Source: a virus. From it: DNA of 64,000 bases. A model generated the notes under the pieces. That model saw only the letters and a list, made by a program, of their open reading frames with translations. It searched no databases and was not told the DNA's origin. Below, in pieces: positions 13,918-22,412 of this stretch. The number at the start of each line of letters is the position of its first letter. Position 1 is the stretch's first letter. The DNA lies in the IMG/VR virus record IMGVR_UViG_3300049811_000251, positions 1-64,000 of that record; one strand, written 5' to 3'. The position numbers were made by a program, and so were the translations under genes.

Positions 13918-14331
13918 CTAGCACAAGGATTCTAAGAAAGCTCCAATTGTTTGGAGTTCCTTTGCGTTTTTCTCAAACGCAGGATCGAAGAACCCGTATT
14001 CTCCGCGTTTCTGGTTCTCCAAAAAGACACGCACCTTTTCCAGCGTTTCCTTGTAATTCTTTACAGCATCTAAGGCTGGAAACTTAGTTCCCTTCGGAAA
14101 CAGTATAGACTTTACTCTGTAATCCGAAGTAGGTAAAAGGTACTCTACTTCAAGGATTTCCTTTTCCAGGATTAACTCATCCAAGGCGAGGAAGAAATCT
14201 TCTTTCGTAGAGGGAGTCAGAGAATCAGCACTTGTGTTGCTGCTAAACTTCGCGGCTAATTCCGTAGCCTTAAGAGGCCCCTCGTTTTGAACGATTTCTT
14301 TGATGATTCGCTTAGTTTTTTCGTTACTCAT
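13918..14331 (-). CDS. Predicted winged-helix protein
   Basis: 137 residues. The N-terminus (TKRIIKEIVQNEGPLKATELAAKF ... DFFLALDELILEKEILEVEYLL) fits a winged helix; the C-terminal third is helical. Similar in architecture to the next upstream gene, with a 4-nt overlap. GGAG 8 nt before the ATG. Possibly a regulator; a palindrome lies in its last codons. Confidence 0.55.
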   Translation of the reverse strand: MSNEKTKRIIKEIVQNEGPLKATELAAKFSSNTSADSLTPSTKEDFFLALDELILEKEILEVEYLLPTSDYRVKSILFPKGTKFPALDAVKNYKETLEKVRVFLENQKRGEYGFFDPAFEKNAKELQTIGAFLESLC

Positions 14332-14594
14332 ACAGATTTCTCCTGAATGAATTGAAAAGTGACAGTCTTATCAAAAAGCAACAATGTCTTAAGGGAGTCC
14401 ATTTCAAACACTAAGAATTGAACCTCCTTTGAATCAATCAAGTCCTGAATAGCTCTTGCAACATTAGTACAGTGGTGAGAGTCTCTGTAGATACTGTACA
14501 GAGCGGCCACAGTCAAAGGACTGTTAATTCTTAAAGCATTCTTGATCTTATTTTTAATAAGATCGTGGTCTGGGTGACGTAATTCTAGTGACAT
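14328..14594 (-). CDS. Small winged-helix-like protein
   Basis: 88 residues. DLIKNKIKNALRINSPLTVAAL, then CTNVARAIQDLIDSKEVQFLVFEM fit helix-turn-helix-wing order, as in the downstream neighbour at 13918-14331, with which it overlaps by 4 nt. May act as a pair. No named family. Confidence 0.5.
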   Translation of the reverse strand: MSLELRHPDHDLIKNKIKNALRINSPLTVAALYSIYRDSHHCTNVARAIQDLIDSKEVQFLVFEMDSLKTLLLFDKTVTFQFIQEKSV

Positions 14595-14608
14595 ACTTTA
14601 GTTAGCAC

Positions 14609-15115
14609 CTAAAAAGAGTGCTTTCTGTATAAATCGAGGGTAGTTTGAACTAAACCCTTCATACGCAAATCAAAAGCCGACACTCCACAATTCTTCAAAG
14701 CGGGCCAGTTTTTCCACGCCGTTTGCAGGAGATCAATATACAAAGTTTCTTCTTGTTCGTCAATAGAAATCTTGTCAAATTTAGCGTTACGCAAAACCCG
14801 CAGCAGGGTTAGTAAACTTTGTTCAGGCTTCAAACGATCTTTTACACACTTTTCGATTTCCATAAGTCGCCACGCACACGCGAGCAAAACATCTCCGTGG
14901 CATCTTTTAGGGTGACACCAGCATCCTAAAATCTTTCCCCTTAATTCTCCTAAATCATAGAGGAGGGGACTGCCCAAAAACCACTGTTCATACTTATCAA
15001 TGACTTCTTCTCGATTTCCGTCTTTCCCTATTTCGTAATGATTACCCCACTTAGAAGGTCTTCCGATGTACACGTCGTAGTGTACTCCATCTCTATTGCA
15101 ATGAACTACCTTCAT
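14609..15115 (-). CDS. DUF4326-domain protein with extra C-terminal domain
   Basis: 168 residues. KVVHCNRDG...DVYIGRPSKWGNHYEIG ... GELRGKILGCWCHPKRCHGDVLL (about 1-85) matches DUF4326: the conserved IGRPSKWGNP-like motif and GCWC..KRCHGDVL metal-ligand-like cluster. The remaining about 80 residues are helical and unknown. The RBS is the GGAG end of the palindrome at 15122. Biochemical role unknown. Confidence 0.75.
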   Translation of the reverse strand: MKVVHCNRDGVHYDVYIGRPSKWGNHYEIGKDGNREEVIDKYEQWFLGSPLLYDLGELRGKILGCWCHPKRCHGDVLLACAWRLMEIEKCVKDRLKPEQSLLTLLRVLRNAKFDKISIDEQEETLYIDLLQTAWKNWPALKNCGVSAFDLRMKGLVQTTLDLYRKHSF

Positions 15116-15126
15116 GGTAACTCCAA

Positions 15127-15294
15127 TCAAATGGACAACCCTGAGAGAATGTACAACAGTAAAACTAAAATAAGTACAACACGTACTAACTTGAAAAACT
15201 TTGCACGATACCTAGTATTAAACAAGGTATCAGACGCTAACGCCAATCCATACACTGCTAAAATTACAGCAATTCCACTAAGAACGTCCTGCAT
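15127..15294 (-). CDS. Small predicted membrane protein
   Basis: 55 residues starting MQDVLSGIAVILAVYGLALA. Hydrophobic segments at about 6-21 and 38-53 predict two membrane helices with a basic loop (RYRAKFFK). Overlaps the upstream gene by 17 nt; its stop lies in a palindrome. Function unknown. Confidence 0.55.
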   Translation of the reverse strand: MQDVLSGIAVILAVYGLALASDTLFNTRYRAKFFKLVRVVLILVLLLYILSGLSI

Positions 15295-15556
15295 TCCTAC
15301 TCTCACAAGTTAAACAAGGGAAGATGTAAACTAGACCTCCACAACCCTTACATCTTTTAGCTTTACGAGCCAAACATCTTTCGTCAAAAATATCGGTATT
15401 CTTACATCCTTTAACGTAATTTACTCCCTTTCTACTTATTACCGATACTACTGCCCTAGATACCCCGTACTTTCTAGCTACAGAAGCTTGAGTCACGTTG
15501 CTTTTTAAGTCTTCTACAATCAAAAGTACTAAATTTGGGTCTAGTGCCTTAGCCAT
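15278..15556 (-). CDS. HTH protein with C-terminal zinc ribbon
   Basis: 92 residues. LIVEDLKSNVTQASVARKYGVSRAVVSVI (about 12-40) is a clear homeodomain-like helix-turn-helix. CKGCGGLVYIFPCLTC near the C-terminus is a four-cysteine zinc ribbon. A sequence-specific DNA-binding regulator is likely; it is another candidate for the dispersed palindromes. Confidence 0.7.
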   Translation of the reverse strand: MAKALDPNLVLLIVEDLKSNVTQASVARKYGVSRAVVSVISRKGVNYVKGCKNTDIFDERCLARKAKRCKGCGGLVYIFPCLTCESRNAGRS

Positions 15557-15591
15557 GTCCGTTAGCCTTTTGTAAATCCATTCTGTTGGAG

Positions 15592-15664
15592 TAGGGCGGG
15601 AGGGAATTGAACCCCCGACCAGGGCATTATGAGTGCCTCGCTCTAACCTCTGAGCTACCGCCCC
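15592..15664 (-). tRNA. tRNA-Met (CAU)
   Basis: 73 nt. Acceptor GGGGCGG/CCGCCCT (G1-U72), D stem GCTC/GAGC, loop CTCATAA (anticodon CAT), T arm GGGGG TTCAATT CCCTC, discriminator A. Elongator Met or, after lysidine modification, Ile cannot be separated by eye; the paired first base argues against initiator. Confidence 0.85.
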
Positions 15665-15895
15665 TTAAAGTTCTTTTCCACACACTTCACAAGTGTAATA
15701 ACTAGGATCATAAGATGAACCCATGTTATATCTCTTGTGATTGTGAGGACAAACTGATTGCAAGTCTATTATTTTCTGCCTAATGGTTCTTAGTAAATCT
15801 TCATACAGCGTCTTTGCTAAGTCAATATCCTGATAATACTCAATTAGCATTCCATAAATTTCTTCATCCGTCAGTGGTTTGGGAATAATGCTCAT
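15665..15895 (-). CDS. Small protein with zinc-ribbon-like C-terminus
   Basis: 76 residues. A helical N-terminus (DEEIYGMLIEYYQDIDLAKTL) is followed by VCPHNHKRYN ... YYTCEVCGKEL, with Cys/His ligands for one zinc. The stop directly abuts tRNA-Met. The start overlaps the upstream stop by 4 nt. Function unknown. Confidence 0.6.
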   Translation of the reverse strand: MSIIPKPLTDEEIYGMLIEYYQDIDLAKTLYEDLLRTIRQKIIDLQSVCPHNHKRYNMGSSYDPSYYTCEVCGKEL

Positions 15896-16254
15896 TGCTC
15901 AGACGCATTATACAATATTGTTTCTTCCGAGTCAATTTGTTCCCGAAGTTCAAAATACTTTGCGTCCCACTCAAGATTCTTGCTAGTACCTAGAGAACAG
16001 ATACTACAAGTATGTAACGTACAGAGAGGTCTTAGGTACGGCGGAACAACGCAACCCTTTTCTCCCATAAATGGAAGCTTCTCATTACCCGTGGATTCCA
16101 GTTCAACTCCGAACGCCTCTAGTGCGTACTCTTTAACTAAGTGGCAATACTCCTTACTGCAACACGAGTAAGGACGCCTACACTTCCCGCACTCAGGAAG
16201 AGTAAGTTCGTGCATCTCTTCATATAGCTTTTTCAGTTTTTCTGATGCTTCCAT
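15892..16254 (-). CDS. Cysteine-rich conserved phage protein
   Basis: 120 residues. CGKCRRPYSCCSKEYC ... LPFMGEKGCVVPPYLRPLCTLHTCSIC is a conserved cysteine pattern I associate with small phage proteins of YkgJ-like metal-binding type. Ten or more cysteines suggest bound zinc or Fe-S. Role unknown. Confidence 0.65.
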   Translation of the reverse strand: MEASEKLKKLYEEMHELTLPECGKCRRPYSCCSKEYCHLVKEYALEAFGVELESTGNEKLPFMGEKGCVVPPYLRPLCTLHTCSICSLGTSKNLEWDAKYFELREQIDSEETILYNASEQ

Positions 16255-16255
16255 C

Positions 16256-16522
16256 TTAGTTATCCGAGAAGATTGGAGTTGAGTTGTAAACTAAAGAATT
16301 GGCTTCCTCTTCACTGATTGGTATAGCCTCCGCTAGAGTGAAGAAAGCGATAGCACTTTTCATTAAGTCTTTAAGCTCTTCATCTGAAACCACGCAGTCT
16401 TCAAACTGAGCGATTTCGTGATCTCCAATCTTTAGGATGTAGATAGGAGAAGCCTCTTTCATAGGAAGCACGCAAAAAGCCACTGCTTCGTTTTTACTCA
16501 GCAGTTTTCTGATTTTCTTCAT
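16256..16522 (-). CDS. Small hypothetical protein
   Basis: 88 residues starting MKKIRKLLSKNEAVAFCVLP. The palindrome at 16531 supplies GGAG 7 nt before the ATG. Short strand region (PIYILKIGDHEIAQF) then acidic helices. It overlaps the upst ream gene by 29 nt. Function unknown. Confidence 0.55.
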   Translation of the reverse strand: MKKIRKLLSKNEAVAFCVLPMKEASPIYILKIGDHEIAQFEDCVVSDEELKDLMKSAIAFFTLAEAIPISEEEANSLVYNSTPIFSDN

Positions 16523-16826
16523 TTGTGGACTCCAATTGATTGGAGGAGCGTTTTCCTTGCTTCAACTCTTTTTCGATATTTCGTTGAACCATGTTCCCTG
16601 CAATCTTTTGCAGGTTGTGAATCTGAATATCCGACAGCGAAGGGAAGAGTTTCTTGAGGCCAATAGAGACAGCCTTGGCCCTCTTACTTACAGCCGACGC
16701 TGCGTCGGCTTCATCCTTAGTAGTAAAGACTTGAGTGTACTTCTTACTCACAGCCTCCATCAAAGGAAGCTCTTCAATTTTTCCACTATCACTGACGCAG
16801 AATACCTGCATTTCTTGAATTTTCAC
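16494..16826 (-). CDS. Hypothetical protein
   Basis: 110 residues starting MKIQEMQVFCVSDSGKIEEL. Central helices (DEADAASAVSKRAKAVSIGLKKLF), then a Gln/Lys/Glu-rich tail partly encoded by the palindrome at 16531. Overlaps the next gene by 29 nt. No family. Confidence 0.55.
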   Translation of the reverse strand: MKIQEMQVFCVSDSGKIEELPLMEAVSKKYTQVFTTKDEADAASAVSKRAKAVSIGLKKLFPSLSDIQIHNLQKIAGNMVQRNIEKELKQGKRSSNQLESTNEENQKTAE

Positions 16827-16829
16827 GAA

Positions 16830-17150
16830 TTATTTCTCGCAGTAAGAGTACGTAGTGTCAAGCTCAACCTTGTGAAAATGACGCTTTTCACCCTCTAAGT
16901 TCAAGTATCTCCAGTGATACTGAATTTCTCCCCTGTAATTCACTTTGTCGGGATACATCACCGGAGTCAAAACTCCGCACAACACTCCGTTAGATTTTAC
17001 TAACAAAGAGTGTTCCTTACTAATATCTTTAAGGGTAATGTCCTCTTCCCACCCGTACTCCATGAATATACTGAGGCACTCATTAACTGTGGAAGCCTCA
17101 GCAAGAAACTCCCCTCGAAAATTTTCAATAGTAACCAAGACTTTGGGCAT
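16830..17150 (-). CDS. Hypothetical protein
   Basis: 106 residues starting MPKVLVTIENFRGEFLAEAS; strand-rich with aromatic motifs (YRGEIQYHWRYLNLEGEKRHFHKVEL). It begins 3 nt after the VWA protein gene, so it is probably co-transcribed with it from the promoter at 19683. Function unknown. Confidence 0.6.
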   Translation of the reverse strand: MPKVLVTIENFRGEFLAEASTVNECLSIFMEYGWEEDITLKDISKEHSLLVKSNGVLCGVLTPVMYPDKVNYRGEIQYHWRYLNLEGEKRHFHKVELDTTYSYCEK

Positions 17151-17152
17151 AA

Positions 17153-19654
17153 CTACTTCCTTGTTCCCGAGACACTTTTGATGATACGCAGGAAGAGACG
17201 CTTCATGTCAACCACCAACTTACTCATGTCCGTAAAGTGAAGCACGTTTTCCTTGCCATACATAGCCTCGGAGTTCATCCGGTCTTCAATGGCAATTTGA
17301 ATAACGTGTGTCCCACTCTTGCGGATTTTGGTAACTTCCTTTTTCACCAAAGTCTCGGCGTCGTACTCACCTAAGCACCCGCAGGGTGCTCCATCCGAGA
17401 TAATGATGATAAGCTTGTTTTTCTGTTGAGTTTTTTCCTTGAGGAGCCTGTTAGCTGTTGCTAACGCCATGTAGTCGAAGTTACCATCCATCTTCTCCCC
17501 GTAAGCTCCAATCGAATGGAGTTGAGGATTATCTTTCCCGTGTAGATACTGCATCCTGTTAGTGTCTACGCCGTTCCCATAATCACTGGTGAATGAGTAA
17601 ACTTCCAACTCGATACCTTGGATTTTCTGAACAGCCTCCACCATGCAAATTGCTGCTTTGAGGCAGTTAGAGTCCTTAGTGCTTGAACGCATACTCCCGG
17701 ACTCATCCAAGAGTAAGGCAATGGCAATGCCAGTCTCAACCTTAGTGTAATTACGCTTGAAGATTTTGTCCGTGACCGCTGCTTTTCCGAGCATCTTACG
17801 GTCTAGACGACCTTCGATGAGTTCCCTCTCGGAGAAATCCCGTTTTCCAACACGAATCTGTCGGAAAGCTTGCTGCATTGCAGCAATGTCATTCTTGATG
17901 CTTTGAAGTGCTCGAAGGTACTTCGACTTTCGTTGTTCCGTCACTTGGGGGTGAATTAAGAACGTTCTAGTAGGATTAGACGTACCTTCCGGCTTCCAAT
18001 CCTGAGAGAGTTGCCATCGCTCGTTTTCCATCTGAGCAAGGTTGAAACTTTCTCCAACCGTCAGACAGTTTCGAGTCAAGTCTAGATTATCTACCATGTG
18101 CTTCAAATCTTGGAGGGTGAACCGACCCTCCTTGATTCGTTTCTTGAGAAGCCCCATGAATAGATCATGTTCTTTCTCGATCTTTTCTTCCAAGTTTTTC
18201 AGCTTAGAGTTAGATTCGTGTTCCGACACGTCCGTCTTACTTGCCGCCTTGGTATAGGCGTCAATCAAAGACTTAAGGTTATCCGTGTGTTTCTTTATCG
18301 TCTCAACGTCATCCCTTAGAAGTTCTTCCTCGTTAGCCTTCAAGCGATTCTTCGCAAGCTCCGTGGGGTCCAATTGATTGGAGTCTTTTTGTTCAGTAGT
18401 GGACGGTAGTTCACCAACCCTTTCGGGTGAATCCGTAGCGCTAGGAGAACCCGCCACATCAGGGGAGTTTGTAGCGCTAGAATCCGGGGGTGCGGAACCG
18501 CCCGGTGAACCGCCGGCCCCTGGAATGCCGTTGTCGATCTCCGGTTGACTCGCAGACGCTTCCGAACCATCGTCAGGTGCAGAGATACCCCCACCCGCCC
18601 CAGGCTGCCCAGGGGCGTTTATCGAGGGTGGTTCGTTCGGGGGGGTGGACGGTTGTTCAGTAGTAGGTGAACCACTACGAGAAGATTGGCTGCCACTTTG
18701 ACCTTGTACTCCAGTCGGTCCATTCGATTGGAGTTTTTGTTGTTCCTGCTTTTGTTGTTCTTGCTTCAGTTTTTCCAAGGCCAAAACTTCAGCAGCAGTA
18801 GCAGCCTCGGAGTCCTTCATATCGGCTAGACGCCGCGTCTCGTCTAGTACATAGTACGCAATAGCCAGCCCGAACTTTTCGACTTCCAACTCATCAATGG
18901 GAAGCCTAGGCACAGCTTTGCAGAACTCTTCAAACGGGCAACTACCCGTTAGAGTCTTCCAAGTCTTCATTTCCTCAGTGATTAGGTACGCAGACCTAAT
19001 GTACGCAAAACTGAGGGAAGTAAGCTTGGTGTAATCGGAGCAGGGGACCATCAGGGGGTCTAACGATTCTTGAGACCACCGCTGCAAGATTACCCCAACA
19101 TCATCTTTCTCGAAGAGTTCTCTCTTAGAGATAGTGATGTAATCCTGGAATCCTGGAGAAGTCTTTACAAGTTCTCGCTCGATTCGTTCATCTTCCAACA
19201 AGCCGATGTACAACTTTTCTACGGGAGAGTAGGCTCCATCCTTAAGACGCTTGTAGTGATACCTGGTGTTCAGAATATGGGAAGCTTCGTGTAAGCCTAC
19301 CCCACAGTAAACATCCAGTACCTTATCTTGAGACAGCCGCTCAAAAACGCCAGCGTCTAGGTAAATCTTGGGCTTTTTCCAAACTCCAATGTCGTCAAAC
19401 ATGGCACAACCCATGCCGAACGACTCCAAGTCTGCCAACTCGACAGGACATTCCTTAGGAAGTCCATGCACGAGGAGCAAGTTTCTTACCGTGTCTCTGA
19501 TGGTAAGAAGCTCGTACAGACGGTTTTTGTGGTGACTTTTTCCAGAGTACCCAACCTCCCACTTGCTAGAGTCTTGAATAATCTCCTTATTCAAGACTCT
19601 ATCCAAGCTATCCGAGAGATAGGTAAGGGTTTCTTTGTAATACTGGGAAGACAT
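17153..19654 (-). CDS. VWA-domain protein with HExxH metalloprotease-like N-terminus
   Basis: 833 residues. HEASH at 122-126 is a HExxH zinc motif (with a Glu in LLEDERIER about 30 residues on) in the pattern of VWA/MoxR-associated peptidases. A low-complexity Gln/Ser/Pro/Gly linker spans about 295-430, then a helical segment, then a von Willebrand A domain with MIDAS DESGS at about 651 and IIISDGAP. CobT-like. The MoxR-type ATPase at 20850-22352 is the expected partner. Strong promoter at 19683-19711. Three palindromes lie in frame. Confidence 0.85.
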   Translation of the reverse strand: MSSQYYKETLTYLSDSLDRVLNKEIIQDSSKWEVGYSGKSHHKNRLYELLTIRDTVRNLLLVHGLPKECPVELADLESFGMGCAMFDDIGVWKKPKIYLDAGVFERLSQDKVLDVYCGVGLHEASHILNTRYHYKRLKDGAYSPVEKLYIGLLEDERIERELVKTSPGFQDYITISKRELFEKDDVGVILQRWSQESLDPLMVPCSDYTKLTSLSFAYIRSAYLITEEMKTWKTLTGSCPFEEFCKAVPRLPIDELEVEKFGLAIAYYVLDETRRLADMKDSEAATAAEVLALEKLKQEQQKQEQQKLQSNGPTGVQGQSGSQSSRSGSPTTEQPSTPPNEPPSINAPGQPGAGGGISAPDDGSEASASQPEIDNGIPGAGGSPGGSAPPDSSATNSPDVAGSPSATDSPERVGELPSTTEQKDSNQLDPTELAKNRLKANEEELLRDDVETIKKHTDNLKSLIDAYTKAASKTDVSEHESNSKLKNLEEKIEKEHDLFMGLLKKRIKEGRFTLQDLKHMVDNLDLTRNCLTVGESFNLAQMENERWQLSQDWKPEGTSNPTRTFLIHPQVTEQRKSKYLRALQSIKNDIAAMQQAFRQIRVGKRDFSERELIEGRLDRKMLGKAAVTDKIFKRNYTKVETGIAIALLLDESGSMRSSTKDSNCLKAAICMVEAVQKIQGIELEVYSFTSDYGNGVDTNRMQYLHGKDNPQLHSIGAYGEKMDGNFDYMALATANRLLKEKTQQKNKLIIIISDGAPCGCLGEYDAETLVKKEVTKIRKSGTHVIQIAIEDRMNSEAMYGKENVLHFTDMSKLVVDMKRLFLRIIKSVSGTRK

Positions 19655-19682
19655 GCTGCACCGTTCGTAAAGCGTTACCCGT

Positions 19683-19711
19683 ATTTTACCAGCACGCTTC
19701 TAGGGTGTCAA
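19683..19711 (-). promoter_or_regulatory. Sigma70 promoter for the VWA gene
   Basis: TTGACA (19711-19706), 17-bp spacer, TAAAAT (19688-19683), with GG before and ACGGG after the -10. CCCGT...ACGGG forms imperfect symmetry around it. The -35 overlaps the 3' end of the upstream gene. Confidence 0.8.
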
Positions 19712-20535
19712 CGGGCATTTTTGGATTGTGAAAGATACCGTTCAGTATCTTCGAGAAAATGCTGGAACATATCCTTGAGTTCCTTGTTGATTTTCTCCAA
19801 GTCCCTGATCCTTCGATCTTGCTTACTGGTGCGTTCCATCAAGATGTTAAGCTGATTCCAAATCTTGATGGACTCGTCAGAACGTCCATTCGATTGGACA
19901 TTCTGAAGGGGAGTCTCAACCACAACCTGAGGATTTTCTACCTCTGGTGACTCGACCGGAGATTCGAGTTTCTTGAGAACCTTTTGAATCTCAAGATTCA
20001 GAGTCTTACCAGCGTACTTACCAGTCAACTCAAGAAGGAGTGACTTAGTGGCTTGAGACAGATCACTACTCTCGAAGAGATGGATGTGAGGGAAAATCCT
20101 AGAGTAGTAATCTGAGTACTCGTCATTCAGGATGCCAGCGTTCTGTAGAGTAGTGGCAACCTTGAGAATCTTACAGTAAGCACTGTAAGAAAGATCGAGG
20201 TACTCCCCTAAGTATTGAGATTGTCTAATCATCAAAGTTTTCCACGGCTTGGAGTCCGCAACTCGCAAAATCGTGGAAAACTTACTCTGATCCGCAAGAC
20301 TGATAAGCTCTTCCCCGAACTCAGAGGTTTCGACTTCCTCCAGTTCTTCGGAGTCTTCCTTGTAGAAGACACCTTCTTTACTCAGTGCCCCTTTCAGATT
20401 CTTCTCGGAGATAAAGCAATCGAGATACTCGACTGCCCTATCAAGAATTTCCGAATACGTCTTGCGTTCCAGGAGATTCTTGTTGTCCTTGACCCACGTT
20501 TGGAGTTTCAGCAGTTGAACTTTTGTCAGCCTCAT
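19708..20535 (-). CDS. HTH-like domain protein with coiled-coil tail
   Basis: 275 residues. The N-terminus (LTKVQLLKLQTWVKDNKNLL ... ISEKNLKGALS) resembles the HTH-like module at the start of the next upstream protein (20441-20842), seen in many phage proteins. The C-terminus (about 225-270) is a predicted coiled coil. Its first 31 codons overlap the end of the upstream gene in another frame. Probably part of the MoxR/VWA unit; role unknown. Confidence 0.6.
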   Translation of the reverse strand: MRLTKVQLLKLQTWVKDNKNLLERKTYSEILDRAVEYLDCFISEKNLKGALSKEGVFYKEDSEELEEVETSEFGEELISLADQSKFSTILRVADSKPWKTLMIRQSQYLGEYLDLSYSAYCKILKVATTLQNAGILNDEYSDYYSRIFPHIHLFESSDLSQATKSLLLELTGKYAGKTLNLEIQKVLKKLESPVESPEVENPQVVVETPLQNVQSNGRSDESIKIWNQLNILMERTSKQDRRIRDLEKINKELKDMFQHFLEDTERYLSQSKNAR

Positions 20536-20842
20536 CGGTCAGTGCCTTAACGATGGAGTATAGAGTAGCAACTTGTTCCTCTAGTTGCTCAATTCGGAAT
20601 TCCAAGGATTCCTTAGAGCCTTTAGTGTAAGACCTTGAATACTTCTCAGATTTGAGAATGATTCCTAGAGTACCTGCCAACTTACTGACATTGTGCTCCG
20701 AGATAGGAAATTTCAGGAAGTCGGAGGCTTCTTTACAAACCTCTTCGACAGTGACTGATCCTTGAATCCGTTCTCGATTGGCTGTAAGGTAGTTAGCCAA
20801 TCCAATCGTTTGGAGTGTGCTAAGTCTGTTTCTGGTAGTCAT
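20441..20842 (-). CDS. HTH-like domain protein with coiled coil
   Basis: 133 residues. STLQTIGLANYLTANRERIQ ... ISEHNVSKLAGTLGI (about 8-63) matches the N-terminal module of the downstream protein. A short coiled coil (SLEFRIEQLEEQVATLYSIVKAL) and a disordered Gly/Ser/Gln tail follow. Lies 7 nt after the MoxR gene stop. A palindrome sits at the start (20801). Function inferred only as DNA binding. Confidence 0.6.
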   Translation of the reverse strand: MTTRNRLSTLQTIGLANYLTANRERIQGSVTVEEVCKEASDFLKFPISEHNVSKLAGTLGIILKSEKYSRSYTKGSKESLEFRIEQLEEQVATLYSIVKALTDEADKSSTAETPNVGQGQQESPGTQDVFGNS

Positions 20843-20849
20843 TGGATTC

Positions 20850-22352
20850 CTACGGGTTTTTCTTTTGGATCAACTGGAAGATTTTCGACCGATCCGAAGC
20901 TTCAGCACCATCGTTACTGAAGTGATTGGCAACGCAGAACTTCAACGCATCCTTAATGGAAATGCCGTTGACGATCTGCTTTGCCACGGCAAGAAGCATA
21001 CGAGTACTGACATGCCTCGTAAAGTCGCCTTGCAGCTTCATAGTTCTCTGATCGTTAGCGAAGTCCACCAGCTTGGACGCCACAGCCGTCTTCAACTGGG
21101 GATAACGCCCCATCAGAATCTTCATTTCCGGTTCTTTGGGAGGGAACTCAACGTCGATCACAACGTCGAACCGATCCTCCAGAGCCACGTCTAGAGCTTC
21201 CGTACCAGAGTACTCGGACCCTAGGTTTGCCGTAGCGATGAACGTCGCTCGTTCACCCTTCTTGATGATAGGAGAGGTTTCGGACTCATCAAGAGCCAAG
21301 TAACCTTGCCTATCCAAGAGCGGCAGTAGAATGTTGTACGCAGCCGGCCCTGCTCGGTTGATTTCATCCAGCAGAGCACAACCATTAGCTTGCTGAACAG
21401 TTCTCACGAACCTGGATTCAGCAAACCAAGTACCTTTCTCCTTGTTGAAGTGAGTATTTCCGATAAGACTGGCCCGAGGTTCTGACATGGCTCCGAAGTT
21501 AAAAGCTTCGAGCGTCAGTCCCAAGGTTCTAGCTGCGATGTAAGCCAGTTCAGACTTACCCTGTCCGGCAGGTCCGGTCAGAAGAACGTTTCCGCCTTCC
21601 GCCAAACAGTACAGAATCTGCCGCCAGTTGCTTTCTAGAACGTAGAACTCCGTAATCGCAGGAAGCTTCGCAGTCTTCCACGGAAGAACCGGAGCATGAA
21701 CTGCCGGAGCAGAACTTCCCGAGAGATTCGGAGCAGAGGCTTGAGCAGGCACAGACTCGTCCAGGTTGAAGATTTCTTTCAGCCAAGGGCTGAGAGATTT
21801 CTTTTGAATAAACCCCGGACTAGCCCCACTCAAAATTTCCACTGAGGTAACAGTGGCCCTCTTTTGATACGCAGACGTGAGCCTGTCGAACAGGTAGTTC
21901 ACGTCTAAACATAGTTCTCCGTTTTTCGGAGCATCTTCGATAGCACGAGTGCTACCGAACTTGAGCAGATGGTTAAACTGCTCCACGTCCAGCGGTCCAA
22001 CCTCAGGCGAGAGAAGTGCGTACTTGGGATTGTCCTTGAGGGGAAAATGGAGACCGACACACTGCATGACTGGAACACTCGCATCAGTCCAGTTGATTGG
22101 AGTTTCCAAGTCAAGAAAGACTTCCGTCGAGATCAACTTTTCTCGGAACGGAGTTTTCAGGATTTGAACGTGCTCACACTCCGACCGCCCAACCCTCCCC
22201 AAGGGACAGGTGCAAGAGAACTTGCCTGACGAAGCATCGTGCGTCAAAGAGTAGGAGAGGGACACTTTGTAATCTGAGAGCACCATAATCACGAACTCGT
22301 TGTGACGAGTCTTGAAAATGGAATAATAGCGATCTTTTGGGGAGGGTGGCAT
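20850..22352 (-). CDS. MoxR/CobS-type AAA+ ATPase with N-terminal SWIM finger
   Basis: 500 residues from the ATG at 22352 (GGAG 6 nt upstream). A SWIM zinc finger, C47-x-C49 ... C59-x-H61, is followed by about 180 residues of linker, then an AAA+ module: Walker A GPAGQGKS (260-267), Walker B CALLDEINRA (about 326), sensor IATANLG and arginine-rich EDRFDVV. MoxR ATPases remodel partners through VWA proteins; one is encoded just downstream. The SWIM finger suggests nucleic-acid or protein targeting. GC-rich codons. Confidence 0.85.
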   Translation of the reverse strand: MPPSPKDRYYSIFKTRHNEFVIMVLSDYKVSLSYSLTHDASSGKFSCTCPLGRVGRSECEHVQILKTPFREKLISTEVFLDLETPINWTDASVPVMQCVGLHFPLKDNPKYALLSPEVGPLDVEQFNHLLKFGSTRAIEDAPKNGELCLDVNYLFDRLTSAYQKRATVTSVEILSGASPGFIQKKSLSPWLKEIFNLDESVPAQASAPNLSGSSAPAVHAPVLPWKTAKLPAITEFYVLESNWRQILYCLAEGGNVLLTGPAGQGKSELAYIAARTLGLTLEAFNFGAMSEPRASLIGNTHFNKEKGTWFAESRFVRTVQQANGCALLDEINRAGPAAYNILLPLLDRQGYLALDESETSPIIKKGERATFIATANLGSEYSGTEALDVALEDRFDVVIDVEFPPKEPEMKILMGRYPQLKTAVASKLVDFANDQRTMKLQGDFTRHVSTRMLLAVAKQIVNGISIKDALKFCVANHFSNDGAEASDRSKIFQLIQKKNP

Positions 22353-22383
22353 CGTACTCTCCGAGGATGTTGGATGTGCCGTC

Positions 22384-22412
22384 ATTTTACCATGACGGCT
22401 AGTTAATCGCAA
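22384..22412 (-). promoter_or_regulatory. Sigma70 promoter with -10 inside inverted repeat
   Basis: TTGCGA (22412-22407), 17-bp spacer, TAAAAT (22389-22384). The -10 lies within CCGTCAT-GGTAAA-ATGACGG, a 7-bp inverted repeat with a 6-nt centre, like the promoters at 618 and 3439. Drives the MoxR gene; the -35 overlaps the stop of the upstream SWIM gene. Confidence 0.8.
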
